Origin: Promethearchaeum sp.
GTDB taxonomy: Archaea > Asgardarchaeota > Lokiarchaeia > Sigyniarchaeales > Promethearchaeaceae
Assembly: GCA_030611625.1 (NCBI GenBank)
Contig: JAUWPK010000135.1
Span: forward strand, 1 to 8,949
DNA length: 8,949 nucleotides
Reading direction: 5' to 3'
The notes under the pieces were generated by a model that was not told the DNA's origin, did no database searches, and was given only the letters and a program-made list of their open reading frames with translations. The position numbers and the translations under genes are program-made. Numbering within the stretch: the first letter of the stretch is position 1; each line of letters begins with the position of its first letter. Shown here piece after piece: positions 1 through 6,326 of the stretch.

Positions 1-82
1 ATTTTTTTTCACCTAAAATTATTTGTTACGTTAGTTATTTTAGCAAAACCAAAATAAAAGTCTTCTCCCAACTGAAATAAAC

Positions 83-1114
83 TTACCATAAATACTGGTC
101 AAATTCAGCAAATCCAAATACTCGATCGTTTTTATTAAATTGAATTATTTTTCCAGATTCAAGAACAATTTTTCCAATAAAAAATCCATAAGCGCGATGA
201 GAAGTGTGCCTAAATAATATCAAATTTAAATTTCCAGATAAAATATAAACGGGTTCAAGAACCATATTCACTCGATTATCATTACTCGTAAATTTCCAAG
301 GTTTTTTCAGATTCTTTTCATCATATTGATATTTTACTTCATCCAAATGATGCCCTTTTCCATCATAAAAAACCATGTTTTTACTCGATTCTGTGCCAAA
401 TCCGTAATCTATATTAAAACCAAATGGCTTACCATCAAGTTCACATGAAGCAGAACACCATTTCCAGCTTGTTTTATATGGTAATACGCCTCTACTCCAA
501 TCGAGACAAGCATAACTGTGATTTTCTTTTGAAAAAACATATTCCTTCTCACCAAATTTTACTGTTCCTGATACATTCATACAGTTTATTTTCTGAGCGT
601 ATACAAACTGCTTTTTTTTCTTAAAAGGAATGATGTTTACCATTGTATCAATGTTCCGGTCTCGAAATAGGTGAATTTCACCTTTAATACCACGACCTTT
701 ATCAAAATTTGGAAAATTGAAAGTTAAAACGCGGATTCCATCCTGGTGACTAAATTTCATTGAGTATTCTCCTCTATTAAACTCGAGATCTCCGATTTCG
801 GATGTTTTGGGAAAATGAAGTGATCCTCTTGAATTCCATATATCAACACTCTTAGAAATACTACTTTTTTTACCAAAATCGATCCAATCAATCCGGGCTT
901 CGCCAAAAATACCTATATCATAAATTAATAAAACGAGGGAAAATTCAGGATTTGTAATTTCATAATAATCCCATTCTTTGATCCTATATGGGTTAACTTT
1001 GATGTTCTCCCGGTTATAATTTGCAATTAGTTTGGTCGCCCATCCTGATTGGATTAATTCACCTTTTTCATCTAATAAATCAGTTTGTTCTTTGATATTT
1101 TCTTGCATTTTCAT
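83..1114 (-). CDS. DUF2804 family protein
   Basis: The 343-residue product matches the DUF2804 family along its length, a family found in bacteria, fungi and archaea with no established reaction. The recognisable blocks are LDWSRGVLPYKTSWKW (residues 204-219), GFNIDYGFG (232-240), NMVFYDGKGHHLDEV (246-260) and a C-terminal FGFAEF (333-338). It is rich in beta strands and has no signal peptide or membrane segment, so it is probably cytosolic. The start ATG at 1114 lies 63 bases from the divergent flavoprotein start. A second ATG two codons in is equally possible. No Shine-Dalgarno sequence precedes it, but a TATA-like TTAAAAG about 27 bases upstream would fit a leaderless transcript. The divergent partner hints at a lipid- or isoprenoid-related role, which is inference only. 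Family assignment is confident; function is unknown. Confidence 0.85.
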   Translation of the reverse strand: MKMQENIKEQTDLLDEKGELIQSGWATKLIANYNRENIKVNPYRIKEWDYYEITNPEFSLVLLIYDIGIFGEARIDWIDFGKKSSISKSVDIWNSRGSLHFPKTSEIGDLEFNRGEYSMKFSHQDGIRVLTFNFPNFDKGRGIKGEIHLFRDRNIDTMVNIIPFKKKKQFVYAQKINCMNVSGTVKFGEKEYVFSKENHSYACLDWSRGVLPYKTSWKWCSASCELDGKPFGFNIDYGFGTESSKNMVFYDGKGHHLDEVKYQYDEKNLKKPWKFTSNDNRVNMVLEPVYILSGNLNLILFRHTSHRAYGFFIGKIVLESGKIIQFNKNDRVFGFAEFDQYLW

Positions 1115-1177
1115 TTATTATCTACATCTATAGCTTCTTTTAAGATCATATTATATTTTTTAATTAGAATTCAAGTT
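1115..1177. promoter_or_regulatory. divergent promoter region between DUF2804 and flavoprotein genes
   Basis: This 63-base AT-rich gap separates two divergent start codons, so both promoters must lie in or near it. For the plus-strand gene, ATATTATAT (1149-1157) is centred about 25 bases before the ATG at 1178. For the minus-strand gene, TTAAAAG is centred near 1141, about 27 bases before its ATG. Both distances fit archaeal TATA boxes serving leaderless or nearly leaderless mRNAs. No Shine-Dalgarno sequence is visible before either start. The boxes are degenerate in such AT-rich DNA, so their exact positions are uncertain. Confidence 0.45.
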
Positions 1178-2551
1178 ATGGAAAAATCATATAATATTTT
1201 AATCGTTGGAGCTGGCACAGCAGGAGTGTATTTAGGATGGTTACTTTCCAAACAAGGTTATTCGGTTTTAATAATTGAACGCGATTCACAGAAAAATGTA
1301 GGACACCGATTAGAACTCATTCATTTCGAAACAGAACAACTCAAAGAATCGGGAGTCCCCATACCCAATAAAGCCCCAGTTCTGGTAACTCAAATTGAAG
1401 AAGCAACACTTATTTCTCCGGATAATAATGTTTCAATAAAATACAGAGATTTTCAGACAGTAGTTCGATTACCCTTGTTTCTACAACAGATATTTGTCCT
1501 GGCCGAATCAACAGGAGTTAACTTTAATTTTGCTTGTAAATTTGAGGAATTGATTTTTGAAAATAACAAAATTGTTGGAATTAAAGCAATAAAAGAAAAT
1601 CGAGAAATTATTTATAAATCCAACATAGTCGTTGATGCTTCAGGAACCACCGCCGTAATCCGAACATCTCTTCCACCTAATTATGGAATTGAAACGTGGA
1701 AACTAGGATCAAATGATGTTATGTTTGTTCCAATACGATATTTTAAATGGAAATACCCCGATCAACCACACCCCTATCCAATGATCAACTGTGTATCTGA
1801 TATTGCATTTCTTAATCCTTCATTCTCAAAAGAACAAGGAGTTTTTGGTGTCGGACAACTTGGATCTTTTGAAAAAGCTAATAACATCTTAGATTCCTTT
1901 ATTGAGCGAATGAACTGGCCTCCATTTGAAATTATTAAGAAAGAACAAGGCAGAACACCGTATAGAAGACCCCCATTTTCCTTAGTGTCTGACAATTTCA
2001 TATGTATTGGTGATGCAGCTGCAATTACTCAACCTTTTTCAGGTCATGGAGTAACCGCAACCTGGTATCTATGCAGAATAATTCCAAAAATTCTTCAAAA
2101 AATTCCAAAAGGTGAAGAAAACTTTAAAAAAACAGATTTATGGGAGATTAATGTTCGATATTTCACTACACAAGGTGCAGATTACGCCTTCTTATTTACT
2201 CTTCTATCTGGGTTCTTTGATTTTACCGATAAAGAATTAAACTACTTATTTAAGAATCTGGAATTTTTATTAAAACCTTTTTCTCCTTCAAATTCAGCAG
2301 AAATAGATAATCAGGAGCAATTTCATTTAAAGATATCAGATATTATAAAAATTATTTATTTTGTCTTAAAGGGTATTATTTTAATAAAACTTAAGATGAA
2401 AAATTTGATCAAAATCTTAAAATTAAAAAAACTTGCAGGGAAAATTAAAAAACACTATATTAAATATCCAAAAAATCCAGCAGATTTTACAAATTGGGTC
2501 AAGAAGGCGCAATTTTTATGGTATCAAAAAGAAAAAATGAACTCAAAATAA
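1178..2551 (+). CDS. FAD-dependent oxidoreductase, geranylgeranyl-reductase-like
   Basis: The 457-residue product is a class of flavoprotein that reduces or oxidises isoprenoid or aromatic substrates. The N-terminal Rossmann motif GAGTAG (residues 11-16) is followed by the ribose-binding acid E34 in IIERD. The second FAD motif is CIGDAAAITQPFSGHG with D279, typical of geranylgeranyl reductases and related hydroxylases. PIRYFKWKYP (185-194) resembles the PxxYxWxFP substrate-site signature of archaeal geranylgeranyl reductases, but with one extra residue. The last part (about 383-434) is hydrophobic and very lysine-rich, which suggests peripheral membrane contact. The frame is open 31 codons further upstream, but the residue-1 methionine chosen here sits directly before the dinucleotide-binding strand, as usual for the family. 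Hydrogenation of archaeal lipid chains is a plausible role; other substrates remain possible. Confidence 0.82.
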   Translation: MEKSYNILIVGAGTAGVYLGWLLSKQGYSVLIIERDSQKNVGHRLELIHFETEQLKESGVPIPNKAPVLVTQIEEATLISPDNNVSIKYRDFQTVVRLPLFLQQIFVLAESTGVNFNFACKFEELIFENNKIVGIKAIKENREIIYKSNIVVDASGTTAVIRTSLPPNYGIETWKLGSNDVMFVPIRYFKWKYPDQPHPYPMINCVSDIAFLNPSFSKEQGVFGVGQLGSFEKANNILDSFIERMNWPPFEIIKKEQGRTPYRRPPFSLVSDNFICIGDAAAITQPFSGHGVTATWYLCRIIPKILQKIPKGEENFKKTDLWEINVRYFTTQGADYAFLFTLLSGFFDFTDKELNYLFKNLEFLLKPFSPSNSAEIDNQEQFHLKISDIIKIIYFVLKGIILIKLKMKNLIKILKLKKLAGKIKKHYIKYPKNPADFTNWVKKAQFLWYQKEKMNSK

Positions 2552-2568
2552 AATCTTTTTTTTTGATC
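2552..2568 (+). terminator. oligo-T terminator after flavoprotein gene
   Basis: A run of nine T (2556-2564) starts five bases after the TAA stop of the flavoprotein. There is no hairpin before it. Archaeal RNA polymerase ends transcripts at T-tracts alone, so this likely terminates at least part of the flavoprotein mRNA before the DUF1684 gene, whose start is only 34 bases from the stop. Confidence 0.55.
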
Positions 2569-2585
2569 CAATCATTTCAGAAAAT

Positions 2586-3134
2586 ATGATACCTCCAGAA
2601 CAATGGAAAGAAAATCTTGAAATGAATCGGAAAGGTAAGGATGATTATTTTGCACAACACCAGCAGAGCCCAATCCCTATAAATGAAAGACAAAATTTTG
2701 AAGGTTTAAAATATTTTACTCCTAACCCGAACTTTTACTTTGAATTAGATCTACATGAGCATGATAAAAAAGAAACAATCCAAATTCAAGATTCCAAAGA
2801 TAATACACGAAACTTGATAATATGGGGAGAATTTATATTCAAGATCGACGGTAAAGAGTGCAAACTTCAAGCTTATAAGAGCGATCCCAATGAAAAATAC
2901 CTTTTTGTCCCATATCGGGATGAAACAAGCGGAAAAGAAACCTATGGAGCAGGAAAATACTTAGATCTTGATGAAGAAAACAACAGAACACATACTGGAA
3001 AATGGATTTTGGATTTTAATGTAGCTTATAACCCACTTTGTGCATATAATAAAAATTATGCATGCCCATTTGTACCTCCTGAGAATTGGATGAAATTACC
3101 AATTTTAGCTGGGGAAAAAAAATATCATGATTAA
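2586..3134 (+). CDS. DUF1684 family protein
   Basis: The 182-residue product belongs to the DUF1684 family, which is widespread in bacteria and archaea and has no defined biochemical role. The two hallmark blocks are present: a segment with TSGKETYGAGKYLDL (residues 114-128), and DFNVAYNPLCAYNKNYACP (143-161) followed by PPEN (164-167). The protein ends shortly after LPILAGEK (171-178). The N-terminal helix with WKENLEMNRKGKDDYF is also typical. It has no signal peptide or membrane helix, so it is probably cytosolic. Length is normal for the compact form of the family. It lies 34 bases after the flavoprotein on the same strand, but a T-tract stands between them, so co-transcription is uncertain. 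The two conserved Cys (C152, C160) and several Asp/Asn could form a site; that is inference. Confidence 0.87.
   Translation: MIPPEQWKENLEMNRKGKDDYFAQHQQSPIPINERQNFEGLKYFTPNPNFYFELDLHEHDKKETIQIQDSKDNTRNLIIWGEFIFKIDGKECKLQAYKSDPNEKYLFVPYRDETSGKETYGAGKYLDLDEENNRTHTGKWILDFNVAYNPLCAYNKNYACPFVPPENWMKLPILAGEKKYHD
3113..3124 (-). terminator. oligo-T terminator (minus strand) after MFS gene
   Basis: A run of eight A on the plus strand (3115-3122) reads as eight T on the minus strand, about 38 bases past the transporter stop. It could end the transporter transcript inside the 3' end of the convergent DUF1684 gene. The run also encodes lysines of that gene, so the terminator role is inferred. Confidence 0.4.
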
Positions 3135-3145
3135 TTTTTTTTTCA
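3132..3145 (+). terminator. oligo-T terminator after DUF1684 gene
   Basis: Nine T (3135-3143) follow immediately after the TAA stop of the DUF1684 gene, without a hairpin. This is an archaeal-type terminator. It lies in the 25-base gap before the convergent transporter stop codon. Confidence 0.6.
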
Positions 3146-3159
3146 AAATTTGATTAAAC

Positions 3160-4434
3160 TCAACAAATAACATCGATTCCTTTTGTTTCTTTACAAATTT
3201 TCGCAAGTGGTATTATGGCAAAAAAGGAAAGACTGATAAGAAAGAATGCTAATCCAATATCACCAAATAATTCAGTTAATTTTGAATTAATAAGCAGTCC
3301 AGTAGTCAAGCCTAAAGCGAAAATAGTAGATCTCCAAGCAGTTCCTATCCCACGCAATTTTGTAGGTAAAGTTTCTACGCATAATATGCGCGTCTGAATA
3401 ATCAAACCTTGTGAGATAAATGTCCTTAATGACAAGCCTAAAAGTCCAGATAACAAAGCAACCATGTATGATTCTGATTTAACTCCAAATGTAAAAAGAG
3501 CAATTGCAAAGGGAAAAATTAGAGAATACACATAAAAAACTTTTTTTCTACCAAATTTATCGGAAGCTCTTCCAGTTACCAAATAGGATATTATTGCAAA
3601 AACACTGGCTGCCAGCAATATTAGAGTCCCATCTTCGGACGAAAAGTGTTCGGAGAGTAACAACTCTCCAACAGATCCTATCGGCTCACTAAGACCAATA
3701 ATGAAAGAGATGAATAAAATAAGGACAAAAGACTTTTTTTCTTCAGATTGAAATGGTTTCCAAAAATTTTTCATTATATTTTCTTTTTTATAGTCGGGAG
3801 ATAGGCGTTTAATTTTTAGTTCTTGAAATGCAGTAGTTTCTTTAATTTTAAAAACAAGAAATGAAAGAGGAATTGCCAAGAATGCAAAATAAATTATTCC
3901 ACGCCAAGATCCCACAGGAGAAGTGTCTGTTATAAATATCATTCTGAATATAATTGTTGCTACTGCTCCCAACACTCCAAAAACCATTACTAAGTTGGTA
4001 TATGTACTTCTCTTCTCTTTTGGAGCTTCTTCCGCAATAAATATCGTATAAATATCGGCACTAAAGAACATATATAATAAAAATAATGAGAATGTAAACA
4101 TCAAAGGTGAATTTGAGAAATACATAAGAATTGAAGCAATCCCCATCCCTAAAAGAGTAATAAAAAGAAAAATCCTTCTTCCCCAAACATCAGCTAGAAA
4201 TTGAATAAAAAGAACGAAATACATTCCTAAAGATGCCCAAGCTACTAATTTAGTGTATTCAAAAGCTTCAATCTGAAATTCTTCAGCCACTTTTGAAGGA
4301 ATAAGTTGAGGAAAAACCGTAGTATATGTATCGAAAACTTCCATTAAAGCAAGAAATATAAAAAGGAAAAGGAAATATCTCGCGCTTTTACCGTATTTCT
4401 TATTCAAAACTTTTTCTGAATCATCAAACTCCAT
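3160..4434 (-). CDS. MFS transporter (sugar/MHS-like family)
   Basis: The 424-residue product is a secondary transporter of the major facilitator superfamily with about twelve hydrophobic helices in two halves of six. Family signatures are placed as expected: DVWGRR (residues 82-87) in the loop after helix 2, APKEKRS (137-143) after helix 4, SDKFGRKK (291-298) in the equivalent loop of the second half, and ETLPTKLRGIGTAW (354-367) near helix 10. KETKGID (415-421) recalls the PETKG tail of sugar porters. A long cytosolic loop (about 198-234) separates the halves. The substrate cannot be read from the sequence; sugars, organic acids or drugs are all possible. The minus-strand start has no Shine-Dalgarno sequence but a good TATA box about 29 bases upstream. 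It is convergent with the DUF1684 gene. Confidence 0.88.
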   Translation of the reverse strand: MEFDDSEKVLNKKYGKSARYFLFLFIFLALMEVFDTYTTVFPQLIPSKVAEEFQIEAFEYTKLVAWASLGMYFVLFIQFLADVWGRRIFLFITLLGMGIASILMYFSNSPLMFTFSLFLLYMFFSADIYTIFIAEEAPKEKRSTYTNLVMVFGVLGAVATIIFRMIFITDTSPVGSWRGIIYFAFLAIPLSFLVFKIKETTAFQELKIKRLSPDYKKENIMKNFWKPFQSEEKKSFVLILFISFIIGLSEPIGSVGELLLSEHFSSEDGTLILLAASVFAIISYLVTGRASDKFGRKKVFYVYSLIFPFAIALFTFGVKSESYMVALLSGLLGLSLRTFISQGLIIQTRILCVETLPTKLRGIGTAWRSTIFALGLTTGLLINSKLTELFGDIGLAFFLISLSFFAIIPLAKICKETKGIDVIC

Positions 4435-4475
4435 TATATCTAATTCTACTGATGAACAATATATATCTTTTTAGA
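4435..4475 (-). promoter_or_regulatory. TATA/BRE promoter of MFS gene, probably leaderless
   Basis: On the minus strand, AAAAAG is followed directly by GATATATATT (plus-strand 4458-4473). The TATA element is centred about 29 bases before the transporter ATG, and the purine-rich AAAAAG is in the position of a TFB recognition element. Transcription would begin at or within a few bases of the start codon, giving a leaderless mRNA. This agrees with the absence of a Shine-Dalgarno sequence. Confidence 0.5.
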
Positions 4476-4480
4476 AAAAA
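4475..4480 (-). terminator. possible oligo-T terminator (minus strand) after GNAT gene
   Basis: Six A on the plus strand give six T on the minus strand about 75 bases downstream of the acetyltransferase stop. It is the first clear T-tract on that strand before the next gene. It sits next to the transporter promoter, so it is only a weak candidate. Confidence 0.3.
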
Positions 4481-4495
4481 TAATAAAATCTTTTA

Positions 4496-4531
4496 CAGAT
4501 TTGAAAATAATGTTGCATTCCAGATTTGAAA
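4496..4531. repeat. pair of 11-bp direct repeats
   Basis: The sequence CAGATTTGAAA occurs at 4496-4506 and again at 4521-4531, 25 bases apart start to start. It lies between the acetyltransferase stop and the transporter promoter. The spacing is close to two and a half helical turns. It could be a regulator binding pair or chance in AT-rich DNA; I cannot decide. Confidence 0.35.
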
Positions 4532-4552
4532 CTAATTCTGCTTAAGGATAAT

Positions 4553-5443
4553 TTAATTTTTTTTTTTTTTATATTCAGAAAATTGAATAAAATCCTTAAA
4601 TCCAATTTTTTTATAGGTATGAACAGCAGGCGCATTATCTGCGCGAACATGAATTAAACACAACTTAATCTTAATATTCTTAAATAATTCCTGAACCGAA
4701 CGGGAAACCAAAGATGTAGCAAAACCACGGTTTTGAAATTCGGGATCAGTTGCCACTGTTGGAATTATTCCGATTTCATCACCAAACCATAATTGAGCAA
4801 AGGAAACTATTCTATTTTCGCGTTTTATACCAAAACATATGTGGTTCTCGCTAAACTCTATATCTTTCGCCTGTACATGACCCCAAAAAACAGGATCAGC
4901 TTTTCTAAAAAGAGAAGCTATTTCTTCTCGATCAGATTCTTCCAAAATCTCCGATACAAATTCATTTATTATCAATTTTTCCCCCGAATGAATAACCATT
5001 CGATTTACACGAACTTCTTTTTTATGTTCTTTATATTTTGAATCCAACAATTCTTTTTGTGAGTTCAAGACTGTGATATCCATAGAACTCATATCAACTT
5101 GGTTTGCCAAATTCTTTACAGCTTCATTGTTCCCACGTATTTGAATAATCTTATCTTTATAATTTAGTAATAATCCCTGGATTTTTCCAGCATCATCAAT
5201 TGCAATCAAAATCTTTGTGTTATTGGGATATTGCTTATAGTCCATAATATAAAAAAAAAACTCTTCGATACGATCTTCAACATAACGCCAAAAGATTGGT
5301 TCTGTTGTGGAATCAAGTGGTATTATCTTCATATGAATTTTTAGAAGCTGTGTTAATACAAAAAATTTGCGAAGATTTGCGGTTAGTATTCCATAGATGA
5401 TATCACCATGATGAACTTGTAATATTACGTTTCTTAATCCCAT
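4553..5443 (-). CDS. GNAT family N-acetyltransferase with extra N-terminal domain
   Basis: The C-terminal half is a clear GNAT acetyltransferase domain that would bind acetyl-CoA. Motif A is VATDPEFQNRGFATSLV (residues 230-246) with the pyrophosphate-binding QNRGFA, and motif B is DNAPAVHTYKKIGF (269-282). The N-terminal half (about 38-150) looks like a second, degenerate alpha/beta domain, as in two-domain GNAT proteins. The acceptor is unknown. The start is uncertain: the longest reading begins at 5443 (296 residues), but the methionine at 5332 begins a typical domain start (MKIIPLD), giving 259 residues. The 5333-5443 stretch is less AT-rich than the true gaps, which favours the long form slightly. 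No Shine-Dalgarno sequence supports either. The gene ends in a run of 14 A encoding four lysines, a slippage-prone spot. It is divergent from the Arf-like GTPase gene. Confidence 0.8.
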   Translation of the reverse strand: MGLRNVILQVHHGDIIYGILTANLRKFFVLTQLLKIHMKIIPLDSTTEPIFWRYVEDRIEEFFFYIMDYKQYPNNTKILIAIDDAGKIQGLLLNYKDKIIQIRGNNEAVKNLANQVDMSSMDITVLNSQKELLDSKYKEHKKEVRVNRMVIHSGEKLIINEFVSEILEESDREEIASLFRKADPVFWGHVQAKDIEFSENHICFGIKRENRIVSFAQLWFGDEIGIIPTVATDPEFQNRGFATSLVSRSVQELFKNIKIKLCLIHVRADNAPAVHTYKKIGFKDFIQFSEYKKKKN

Positions 5444-5489
5444 TTACTCTTTCTTTTGATAACGATCAAATTATTAAACGTGAGAAAAA
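5444..5489. promoter_or_regulatory. intergenic start region of GNAT and Arf-like GTPase genes
   Basis: This 46-base gap separates the two divergent starts if the long acetyltransferase form is correct. For the GTPase, GTGAG (5480-5484) pairs partly with the archaeal anti-Shine-Dalgarno sequence and lies five bases before the ATG at 5490. AAATTATTAAA (5468-5478) is TATA-like but too close to that ATG to be its promoter. The GTPase promoter therefore probably lies further upstream, inside 5333-5460. Confidence 0.35.
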
Positions 5490-5948
5490 ATGGCTTTTAA
5501 AGCAGTATTAATTGGCGAAGCGGGAGTTGGAAAATCCACACTATCTCGCATGTTGAGATGCAAACCCGTGGTAAATTTTAGAAGAACCCCGACTATCGGC
5601 GTAAACATCGAACAGGTTAAAACTGACAGTGGAAATATGTGCCTCTGGGATCTTGGAGGCCAAAGACGTTTCCAATTTATGTGGGATGAATTTATGCGAG
5701 GCTCAGAGTTAACCATTTTAGTTACAGACAGTAGTGCGGCTAATGTTATGATGACCAAAGACATAATTGAGCGGCATATGAATAATTCAGCTGCAAAGAT
5801 CATCGCTATTGCAAACAAACAGGATCTTAAAGGAAGTATGAAACCCGATGAAATCGAAGCAGCGTTGGGTGTTCCAACATTTGGTATGGTTGGAATTGAA
5901 TCATCAAATGAAAAGAAGTTAAAGAAGATAATCGAAAAGAGCCTTTAG
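5490..5948 (+). CDS. Arf-like small GTPase
   Basis: The 152-residue product is a Ras-superfamily GTPase closest to the Arf/Arl branch. The P-loop is GEAGVGKST (residues 9-17), switch I holds PTIG with T35, switch II is WDLGGQ with D54 and Q58, and the guanine-specificity motif is ANKQDL with N109-D112. WDxGGQ and ANKQDL are Arf hallmarks. The G5 region reads GIESSN and lacks the usual SAK/TSA consensus. It is shorter than eukaryotic Arf (about 180), begins directly with the first strand, and has neither the N-terminal amphipathic helix nor Gly2, so membrane attachment by myristoylation is not expected. GC content is about 43% in a sampled 60-base line, well above neighbours. Such GTPases are abundant in Asgard archaea. 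A partner GAP, exchange factor or roadblock gene is not visible nearby. Confidence 0.92.
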   Translation: MAFKAVLIGEAGVGKSTLSRMLRCKPVVNFRRTPTIGVNIEQVKTDSGNMCLWDLGGQRRFQFMWDEFMRGSELTILVTDSSAANVMMTKDIIERHMNNSAAKIIAIANKQDLKGSMKPDEIEAALGVPTFGMVGIESSNEKKLKKIIEKSL

Positions 5949-5954
5949 AATTAT

Positions 5955-5966
5955 CATTTTTTTTCT
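5955..5966 (+). terminator. oligo-T terminator after Arf-like GTPase gene
   Basis: Eight T (5957-5964) begin eight bases after the TAG stop of the GTPase gene, with no hairpin. This fits an archaeal T-tract terminator and suggests the GTPase is transcribed alone. Confidence 0.6.
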
Positions 5967-6133
5967 AATTTAATATATTTTTCTATTAATTAAGCCATTT
6001 AAATTGTCTATTATTTCATATATTTTAAAATTGCTTTCATATCGGGTAAGATTTATTTACTAATACATATTTACGAACAAAAAATTGTAGATTTCTTAAT
6101 TTTGGTTTTAGTGGGAGAACATTATAAAATGTA

Positions 6134-6202
6134 ATGGGGAAAAGTGTTCGTGATATTTTAAATGCACTGGCAACTCAAGAATTAATTATCATTTTATATT
6201 GA
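6134..6202 (+). CDS. candidate 22-residue ORF or gene remnant
   Basis: An ATG at 6134 opens 22 codons ending in TGA at 6200-6202. The predicted peptide begins MGKSVRDILNALATQELI and is amphipathic, helix-like and free of low-complexity residues. Its surroundings are GC-richer than the flanks. It resembles the first helix of a larger archaeal protein, for example a winged-helix regulator, more than a complete product, but no continuation is found in other frames downstream. No Shine-Dalgarno sequence precedes it. It may be a remnant, a tiny peptide or chance. Confidence 0.2.
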   Translation: MGKSVRDILNALATQELIIILY

Positions 6203-6317
6203 CTAACCTCCTAGTTTCAGATCATAAAAAAAAAAATGGAAAAAAATTTTGAAATAAAATTTAAAAAAGTTCTTTTTGGGGGATGAAACACGTGTTAATT
6301 CGATAGAAATGAGTTAT

Positions 6318-6322
6318 GTGAT
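6318..6322 (+). promoter_or_regulatory. Shine-Dalgarno site of the secreted peptidase
   Basis: GTGAT matches part of the archaeal Shine-Dalgarno consensus GGAGGTGATC and ends four bases before the ATG at 6327. It supports that start over a TTG at 6276 or an ATG at 6309, both of which would place extra charged residues before the signal peptide. Confidence 0.5.
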
Positions 6323-6326
6323 AAAA

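Larger units (their letters stand above)
5949..6326. other. intergenic region: terminator, TATA-like boxes, possible short ORF
   Basis: This gap of about 380 bases separates the GTPase from the preferred start of the secreted peptidase. It holds the GTPase T-tract, then very AT-rich DNA to about 6100, then a less AT-rich island (about 6100-6215) with a 22-codon ORF, then an A-rich stretch with 11 A (6226-6236). TATA-like sequences are TTATAAAA (6122-6129) and AAATAAAATTTAAAAAA (6252-6268). The second is about 65 bases before the peptidase ATG and could drive it with a short leader. No tRNA, rRNA or clear structured RNA was recognised. Confidence 0.5.

Noticed and set aside
424..624. 66-codon plus-strand open frame
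   Set aside because: It lies wholly inside the DUF2804 gene on the opposite strand, whose conserved motifs show which frame is real.
1085..1177. Upstream extension of the flavoprotein by 31 codons
   Set aside because: It would overlap the DUF2804 start and adds a hydrophobic stretch not expected before the dinucleotide-binding strand; the methionine at 1178 fits the family.
1774..2001. 75-codon minus-strand open frame
   Set aside because: It is inside the flavoprotein gene and has no recognisable motif.
3215..3692. Two short plus-strand open frames (3215-3397 and 3504-3692)
   Set aside because: Both are antisense to conserved parts of the MFS transporter.
4793..5041. 82-codon plus-strand open frame
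   Set aside because: It is antisense to the acetyltransferase and has biased Phe/Tyr/Lys composition from AT-rich DNA.
5474..5818. 114-codon minus-strand open frame opposite the GTPase
   Set aside because: The GTPase motifs on the plus strand are decisive. The long antisense frame is a by-product of its higher GC content.
6206..6212. Perfect AGGAGGT Shine-Dalgarno match on the minus strand
   Set aside because: The next ATG on that strand is too far and opens only five codons, so no gene follows.
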